DNA of 64,000 nucleotides, from assembly GCA_036874045.1 (NCBI GenBank), contig JAZBRI010000011.1, forward strand, positions 10,980,501 through 11,044,500, written 5' to 3'. Position 1 is the stretch's first letter. Each line of letters begins with the position of its first letter. Source of the stretch: Cymodocea nodosa (lineage: Eukaryota; Streptophyta; Magnoliopsida; Alismatales; Cymodoceaceae). The notes under the pieces are model-generated. The model saw only the letters and a program-made list of their open reading frames with translations, was not told the DNA's origin and ran no database searches. Positions 56,999-64,000 of the stretch are shown here, piece after piece. The translations under genes and the position numbers were made by a program.

Positions 56999-59966
56999 GG
57001 AGTCGTTAGTGCACGACAAAATATTCAGATAAAAAGGAAATAAAAAGTTCAGTTGGTCAGAAATGGAATGTTTAGTAAGTTAGAATTCCTGATAGGGTTT
57101 AATACATGTGTTGAAAAGTTTGGAAAGTCAGAATTCTTGAAAGAGTTTAGTACATGACGAAAAGTTTAGAAAGTTAGAATTCAAAGAATAGGATTGTACA
57201 CTACCTATAATAGAATGTTTGATACATTACTATTTATTTTGGAATTTCAAAATTAAAACAATATTACTAAATAAAAAGTACAAATATAACACATTGATAG
57301 ATTGTTTTAAAGTCTAAAATTTGTTCAAAAGTACAAAGATATCTTTTAGAAAATTATTTTAAAAAATTACGACATAAATAATATCAAATTGTCTTATCAT
57401 CTTGCATTGCTATCATGATGATATCTTCACACATCTTATTTGTTAATTCTTTTTTTTGTTCTTGATTCATTTCAATATATGTATTTACTTTCATATGTAT
57501 TTCTCTTGTTAGTTCTATATCATCAATAATATTTAATTCTTTTAATTCATCTTGAAGATCATCAAGTAAATATTCTCTATCAGTCTTACGAATGAAATTA
57601 TAAAGTAAAAAATATGCAATGACAATCTTCACTTGTGTTTTATATGGATATGACATGTGACCTTGTAATATTGGAAAATGATATTTGACAACTCTAAATG
57701 TGCATTCAATCACTGTTATTAGCTATGAATGTTTATAGTTGAAGTTTTCTATAGCATTACTAGGTAGTTTATCATTTAACATAATCAGATAAATGATATT
57801 GCACACTTCAAAATAGATAAATAAATTTTGGTCGATTGGGATATTCAACATCTATTAAGTAAAACTTATCTGCATATAAATAGATATTAGTGTGCTAATG
57901 TAATTATAACTTCTAAATATATTTAAGACATTTACTTGGTGGAACCCAAAAGTTGTTAAGTCTGCTTATTATGTCTTGGAGGATATGAGCATTAGTTATT
58001 GATCCTTCCCGATCATTTAAAATATATGTAAATTTCATGTCATAAAATTTTGAGACAATTTGCCTTTTCTATTTTTAAATTGTGTTGTTTCTTTTTCATA
58101 AATGGTTGCTTTGATGTATACTATCAATAACACCAATGTAATCTTGCAAATATTAAACAAATTTTAATGTTATTAAAAATAACATAAAAAACAAGGAAAA
58201 TCTACATGAATAAATACTTTAAAATATAGATACACATTTAGATCATTCTGAATTCAACTTGGTATTGATAATGAAAATGTTGCTATAAGTGTATCATTTA
58301 ACTGTAATATAGCATACAACATTTCAATAAAGTATTTATGAACTATCCAAATAGAATAAATAAATCACTTTATAGTTACTCTATACTTTTGATTTTGTTC
58401 AATAGTTATAAGAAACATGATAATTTTTTCCTCCACACTTATATTGTTGCTATCTCTAATTACTCCTTTATTTCTCATTAAATCACAAAAGCTATGAAAA
58501 ATATTTTGACTCATTCTATAAATCTTTCGATAATTATAAGTTTAATGTGATTGCAATGGATTTAATAATTTTTTATGTAAGTTACTCCTTCATTACTATA
58601 AATACGACTTATATTATTTGAAAGTAAATTTGACATGCTTGTCATCCATGCTAAGAGATTCCACAAACAAAGTAAACATCTTCGCCTCCTAGTTTCTTCT
58701 TCCTTTTCATCAATTAACATCAAAACATTATCAACCAAATTGGGAAACATTTCATTGAAATAAATTGAATAACAAACAAATAACAAAAAGTCATTTCACA
58801 TTCTCTTCAACATATTAGAATATTATACATCAACATATAAGACAAATTCATTTCACAATTGAATAACAAACAAATAACAGAAAGTTATTCCACATTCTCT
58901 TCAACATAACAAAATATTATCCTTTTACAAGAACATAGTAGTATAACATTTAAATGGTATGCCCATATAAACATATAACATTATAAAAGTTAAACATTTA
59001 TCTACACAAGTATTCTATCTTAGGTGAAACTTTAACCATCTATATTGCATTTTATTTTGGTAAACTTCAGAATATTTGACTTATTTCTGGCATTTGGAAT
59101 AACTCTAATTTTATATTGCTCGATTATAGAAAAACTTTCAATCTCAAGCAATGCTGTAATGGCTTCATTTAAATAATGTGTAGACTTTACTTTAGTTTAT
59201 GCGGTAAGTTAGAATCACGATTATATTGGAAGTTGGAAAAAAAGAACAAACAGTATATTCTATCGGATGAATGATTATTAGGCATTTTGGCACGTATTTC
59301 TCCACATATATCAAAGGATGAATATTGAAAAAGTGCACTAACCTATAAATATGAGCTGCAGTTGGCGATCTTCCAACCTTTGGAGTTGATTCCTACATGT
59401 GATAGTCAATGGGTGAAACCAACATAGACTTTGAGTGACACTCGTCGACAATCGCTTGTGCCTGCAGAAGAAGCATAGATTGTCGACAACTCGAAGAGTG
59501 GGGAAGACACACGTAGAGGAAGGACCGACGAACTCCTGACAGAATGCTGCCATGCATGGAAGAAGAAAGGGAGTTTTTCAGATGCACAGACAAGTGGGGG
59601 TGAGACAATATCAAAGCTTGGATCAGGGGCATGTAGGCTGGTGTTGTGACAGTCGAAAGGAAGGATGTTCGTGTGATGAAGAAGAAGGTTCCAAAGGATG
59701 TTTGTTGACACAAATGTTCTGAATGATCGCACGGATCTGTCGGGAAGGATGTTCACCCAACGAGGGTTTGCAAGGGTTTGCATTCGTTGAGTTTTAAACG
59801 TTGAGGGGTGGGAAGTAAAGAGACGAAAAGGAAATGAAAGTTTTTTATATAGCTGGAATTGTTTACATTTCTTTCCATCTTTCCATCTTGCACTAACACT
59901 TCTTTTGCTGGAAATTTAAAAACTTTCCTTTTTGACTTATACATTTTGTCAGGCACTGAACCCCCC
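56999..59966 (-). mobile_element. PIF/Harbinger copy with both ends (2968 bp)
   Basis: Left end GGAGTCGTTAGTGCACGACA and right end (reverse complement) GGGGGGTTCAGTGCCTGACA form terminal inverted repeats, with TTA duplicated on both sides (56996-56998 and 59967-59969). It contains decayed transposase on the minus strand. It has landed inside a gypsy integrase. Confidence 0.85.
57384..58790 (-). pseudogene. PIF/Harbinger transposase (decayed)
   Basis: Two readable blocks. The N-terminal one (58786-58562) has NLVDNVLMLIDEKEEE, TRRRRCLLCLWNLLAWM and YSNEGVTYIKN. The C-terminal one (57713-57384) has ECTFRVVKYHFPILQGHM, YPYKTQVKIVIAYFLLYNFI and the acidic tail MNQEQKKELTNKMCEDIIM, ending DDKTI. 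The catalytic middle is visible only in short broken pieces. No clear Myb/SANT-like gene survives in the rest of the element. Confidence 0.78.
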
Positions 59967-60420
59967 TTAGTGTGGAAGAGTCAAGTGATCCCTATGGACG
60001 AAGCTTTTTATAAACAGGAACAGATAGTGAGTTTAATTTAGGGGACCTGGTTTTTTTGAAGCTATACCGTTGACGTCAAGCATCAGTGGTGAATAGGATG
60101 CTTTAGAAACTCTGCTCATTACTTCGGCTCATTTGAGTTGGTATGACCGGTGGGAAAGCTGACCCATCAAATGAACCCACTGACAGAAAGGTCCATACTA
60201 CATTCCATGTCTCATCGATCAAAAAAATGGATTGGTGTGTTACTATAATGCAGGGAAAGTTGGGGTTCAACTGTTGTGCAGTGCTGAGAAGTCTAATAGA
60301 GGCTATATGGGAAAACTATTGATTTTGGAGCTAAGTATCCATAGTGGGCAATCACGGATGAGAGGCCTGATCTTTAGGAGGGTAGGAGTGTTACAAATGG
60401 GTTCCTCCTCAAGCTAGGGA
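59967..60420 (+). pseudogene. Ty3/gypsy integrase relic, right part
   Basis: Continues the integrase interrupted at 56999. The plus strand holds a broken TFHVSSIKKMDW-like word near 60195-60235, corresponding to the VFHVSqLK motif at the integrase C-terminus. A SLIEAIWEN-like word near 60290-60315 corresponds to the ATWE motif. Multiple stops. The 3' LTR, if present, lies to the right but was not delimited. Confidence 0.5.
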
Positions 60421-62566
60421 AAACCTGATGGGCTAGTTAGCTAAGGCAATATGCAAAAAGCAGTGATGATGGTTATAATAGCCAAATGACATGGGGCCAA
60501 TATGCTCTAGACATCTAGTGATGATTATATTGTAAGTCGTACTAATTATGGCATTGTATAAATAGAAGCATTAGAATGCTCCTCTTAGAGAAGAATCTAC
60601 CGTTATGTTCGGCTATCCAAAATCTTCAGCTTCCACTTGAGGTCAAGAGTTCACTTCCTTCTAGGGTCTGGATGGTACGGCACCATCTCTTCTGTAGAGT
60701 TCACCTGCAGCTCACTCACCATTGGAAAGTGCCAAAATGTTTGGTGTGGCTCCTTGGGAGGCAACAGCATTACAAATAATACTTAATTAAGATAAACTAA
60801 CTCATACAATACGAAGGCCTTCGTTGCGAGCATTGACGAATTTTGCTACTGCATCAATTATAGTTTTTGTTAATCCATCTTAATATGAGTTCTTGACATT
60901 CCCTTTCTGTGGTGTTTCAGTCTTTTGTAGAATCTCAGGTGGAGGCTCGTTCAAGTATATGGCACAAATGGCCAATTCATTGAAGTGAGTTTAGCCGACT
61001 AGATAATTTGCTTTTGGCATGAATCCTATATTTTATTTATTACATGCAGAATTTGATCGAAAGGTCTGTAAACATATGGTGTGCTTATGACCTTGCAAAT
61101 TTGAATGGCCCATTTGTTCTAGTTGATGCCTTGTACCTTATTTTGGATCTATCAGCTACTCGGAGACCTGCTGACAACTTGGTTCCTCGTCTTTTATCAT
61201 GCTGAGTGAAAATCTCGCCTTTTTAGGTCAAAATTATACCATGCTTTGATGTTATAGATGATGCTTTTAAGCTATGAGACAAATAAGCTTCAAAAAGAAA
61301 TGATATGAGATGATTTTTGTTTTGATATTAAATAAGTGGAATTTTAGTCCCCAGTCTTTTTTCCGCGAAACCAAGTGAGAAATGACATATGGTGTCTTTG
61401 TTTGCTTCCAGTATTTGCTTTATGGTGTTTGTAATTTTGAATTAAAGGCGGAAGATAAATTTTAAGCCGTTATTTTTGCCAGTGATATACCAACCAAGCA
61501 CTTTTCATTCGATATCATGGCTACCACAAGCACCATTGTTGTCTACCTTCAAACATATTGTCGAATATGCTACCATCCATTTTAAAATTATTTTGGGATA
61601 TGGAATATAAAATTATTAAATCTATTTCTGGCTTGAATTATAAGCCTTCCATGTTATACACAATCAAGATTATATATGTTGAATGACGTTGATCGCATTT
61701 TTTGGACTAAGTAGACGTGTCATTCACTCAGTGGTATCAATTATAATTACATGGTAACACAAAGAGGTATTTTCTTTAAGATGTTCATAATCTTAGCTAC
61801 AATTTCATCTTGAGACTTTGATTAGAAGATTATGGACTAATACACAATTTTTGTGTTCAATCAATGTATTAAAAAAAAATTATCATAATTTATCATGACA
61901 AATGTATTTGCCTCAAATTATGCATATAATCTTATAATTAACAACAAAGCGAGAATCTTGATCCGGGAGAATTGTAAAATATAAGATCATTTTCTTTCAA
62001 AATTTCGTTGATTATACTCAAATTTGCCATGTAAACCATTTCATAAAGGTTTTGGATAATGTCACGCAATTATTAAATGCCCAACGTCTGAAATCTAAGA
62101 AAACATGGTCTTTCAATAACAATTTGAATTATAATATTAATACGTGGGTTGTCTTCCATATATTTCTATTTATAGTCAATTTTTAAATTAAGTATATAAA
62201 TTTCAATAATTTGTTATAATTTTAGCCAAGTAATGTTAGGTCTTCATTTACTTTTAGCTTTTTTTACTAATTAATTCTCTTTCTCTAACAAATCCATCCT
62301 GCGGCCTTCTATAAATATAAACAAGCTAATTAAGCCAAAATTTTCATATTACCTTCAATTAATGCAATTCTTACTTTATTTAAATAAACTTGTTTTTTAA
62401 TATACCTTATAGTATTACTACTCATCCATCTAAATACTTGCATCTTTGTAATATTAGCTTTTTGTGTAGAGTCATATTTTACAATTTAGTATTTTGAGAT
62501 ATAAAGTATAATTAAATGAATAGTAATTTTATAGATTTTTTTAATTTTTTTTTAAAGGCATCCTCT
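60421..62566. other. spacer, probably including a decayed 3' LTR
   Basis: No coding region supported. Composition falls to very AT-rich after about 61400. Confidence 0.4.
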
Positions 62567-62584
62567 TGTAACCTAATACTCAAA

Positions 62585-63149
62585 AAAATATTTCTTCCCT
62601 TAGAAGGAGTTTGTGCTTCCCAACAATGCTAGGAAAGGTTGGGAAATATAGCTTGGGAAAGTGTTTCCCAAAGATACCATGAAGACTTTGGGAAAGTAAT
62701 TCCCAAGGTCTACTACATATAAAAAGGCCATTGGGAGATGATTTCTCAACTCCTCCCCTTAGTAAGGTCAGGAAATCATCCCCTAAAACCCTTGTAAAAT
62801 CTTCGTTCACGACTATCGCTACTTGCGACTCTACTTGATGCTTGCGACTATTACTGCTTGCAACTCTATTTGATGCTTGCGACTATTACTACTTGCAACT
62901 CTATTTGATGCTTGCGATTATCGACACTTGTGACATCGCTTGACACTTGTGACTCTAACTCTCATGACTTTGCTGCTCGTGATTGCAGACACTCACTGCT
63001 TGTGCTTGTGGTTGCCACTCTCACTCGTGCTCGATCTCATCCACTGCTCGTGCTTGCTGCTTGTACTCTGTCATTCCTCGCATTCACTGCTTTGTTGTTG
63101 CTTGTGTTTGTTGCTCTATCGTTGCTTGTGTTTGCTGCTCTTCCATTGC
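62585..63149 (+). mobile_element. LTR-like promoter region with inverted and 35-bp tandem repeats
   Basis: Three inverted-repeat words (TTCCCAA/TTGGGAA pairs between 62610 and 62705) precede a TATA box (TATAAAAA, 62718-62725). A tandem 35-bp repeat follows, anchored by GATGCTTGCGA at 62837, 62872 and 62907, and a CTTGTG/TGCTTG-rich tract runs to 63149. This looks like U3-R-U5 of an LTR, but no LTR ends were found. Confidence 0.35.
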
Positions 63150-64000
63150 TAGAGGTGTCAATTGGGTCGGGCCATTGCAAGCTAGCCTAGCTTGACTCGA
63201 TTTAAAAAATTGGGTTGGACCATGCTACAATATATTAGAAAATCAGCCCACAGGCCAGCCTGGCCTAAGAGTTGATTTGGGCTAGGCTAGGTTGGCCCAT
63301 GGGCTAATTTGAGTCAGGCTTGAGTTGGCTTGTAGGTTGATTTGAGTTGGACTTAGGTTGGTCCGTAGGCTTAACCCGTAAGTTCATGTACATTTTTCAA
63401 TTGAAAAAAATCAACAGAAAAAAAATTGAAATAATATACCTCTCTCATATATATTAAGTGTTTGTTTAGATCCTAGGACTAAAATAAAAGTTGTTAAAAA
63501 ATTAATAAATGTAATACAAACTTATTTAAATATAGAACTTGATGTAACAATTGAAAATGTAGAACAAAATTTAAATAATATGTTTGATATGTATGTTATA
63601 AAATATGGAACACAACAAACACAAAATGCCTTACTTTTCACAAACGTTGTTATCATAATTAATAATTGATTATAATATATTTGATGACGAACATAATGAT
63701 TTTAACGTAATAAATTGGAAAGAATTAAATAATTTTAATCATAACTATTTAATAAGAGATAATCTTGATTTTTTAGATTTTGATGTAATAAATTGGTGGA
63801 AAATACAAAATGCACATTTCCTATTTTATCATTAATAGCTAGAGATTTACTAACAATTCTAACTTCATTTGTAACATGTGAACAAACATTTAGTATTAGT
63901 GATAATATATTAGATGATAGAAGAATAAGATTAAAAGATGATATTTTAAAAGTATTAATGTATGTTAAAGATTGGGAGCTTACTTCTATTCGTGGATAGC
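63150..64000 (+). mobile_element. hAT element, internally deleted, continuing past the window
   Basis: Begins TAGAGGTGTCAATTGGGTCG, typical of plant hAT ends, after the candidate 8-bp duplication TCCATTGC. A subterminal region rich in GGGCTAGGCTAGGTTGGCCC words runs to about 63380. Transposase sequence follows from about 63477. Only the last part of the transposase is present, so the DNA-binding and most of the catalytic region are missing. Confidence 0.65.
63477..63999 (+). pseudogene. hAT transposase, C-terminal part with dimerisation domain
   Basis: A first frame up to about 63800 ends VINWWKIQNAHF; a frame change then leads to FPILSLIARDLLTILTSF, VTCEQTFSISDNIL, DDRRIRLKDDILKVLM and VKDWELTSIRG, with the stop at 63997-63999. 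This is the hAT C-terminal dimerisation signature (WW....yP.Ls..Ard.L......s.eqtFS...il..rR..L.d......l...dW). Better preserved than the copy at 14952-15116. Confidence 0.82.

Noticed and set aside
1..64000. CRISPR arrays, rRNA genes, bacterial-type operons
   Set aside because: None of the repeat-spacer, ribosomal or operon patterns is present; the window is plant nuclear DNA.

Overview
The window is nuclear DNA of a flowering plant, most likely a monocot. Reasons: intron-containing genes with GT..AG junctions, plant-only families (a plastid TIC20-II translocon subunit, a PIP-type immune peptide, a cytochrome b561/DOMON protein), and many plant transposons (Ty1/copia, Ty3/gypsy, L1-like LINE, PIF/Harbinger, hAT). 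The background is very AT-rich. The genes split into GC-rich ones (TIC20-II, the peptide gene, the b561/DOMON gene, a small Ser/Pro-rich gene) and AT-rich ones (rhomboid, EMC10). That bimodality is usual in commelinid monocots. The species cannot be named from the sequence alone.

Layout. 0-4.5 kb: old LTR-retrotransposon debris with a gag remnant and a possible LTR. 7-9 kb: no protein gene, but a TATA-type promoter pointing left. 9.9-10.2 kb (minus): a 72-aa secreted peptide precursor ending in SGPSxGGAGH, a PIP/PIPL candidate. 11.3-11.9 kb: a short PIF/Harbinger element. 13.3-15.1 kb: a hAT relic. 15.8-24.1 kb: a PIF/Harbinger copy split by a 3.9-kb solo LTR with a perfect 5-bp target duplication. 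25.3-25.9 kb (plus): TIC20-II. 26.3-27.3 kb: a copia relic on the minus strand. 28.1-32.8 kb: a complete but dead copia element with both LTRs. 33.4-33.7 kb (minus): a small Ser/Pro-rich protein. 34.9-36.9 kb (plus): a three-exon cytochrome b561/DOMON gene. 38.1-40.8 kb: a third Harbinger copy. 42.7-43.5 kb (plus): an RBL13-like rhomboid. 45.9-52.1 kb (plus): an eight-exon EMC10 gene. 52.5-54.5 kb: a 5'-truncated LINE. 54.7-55.4 kb: a triplicated ~237-bp repeat. 56.3-60.4 kb: a gypsy integrase relic split by a fourth Harbinger copy. 62.6 kb to the end: an LTR-like promoter region cut by an internally deleted hAT element that reaches the window edge.

The intact host genes do not form a pathway. 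They are independent single genes for plastid protein import, apoplastic or plasma-membrane electron transfer, intramembrane proteolysis, ER membrane-protein insertion and immune signalling. The clearest gene likely to be missed by automatic annotation is the PIP-like peptide. No wholly new biological system is evident. The most unusual structures are the G-box-bearing 128-bp tandem array inside the solo LTR, the GC-rich block replacing the start of gag in the copia element, and a His/Asp repeat between signal peptide and DOMON domain.
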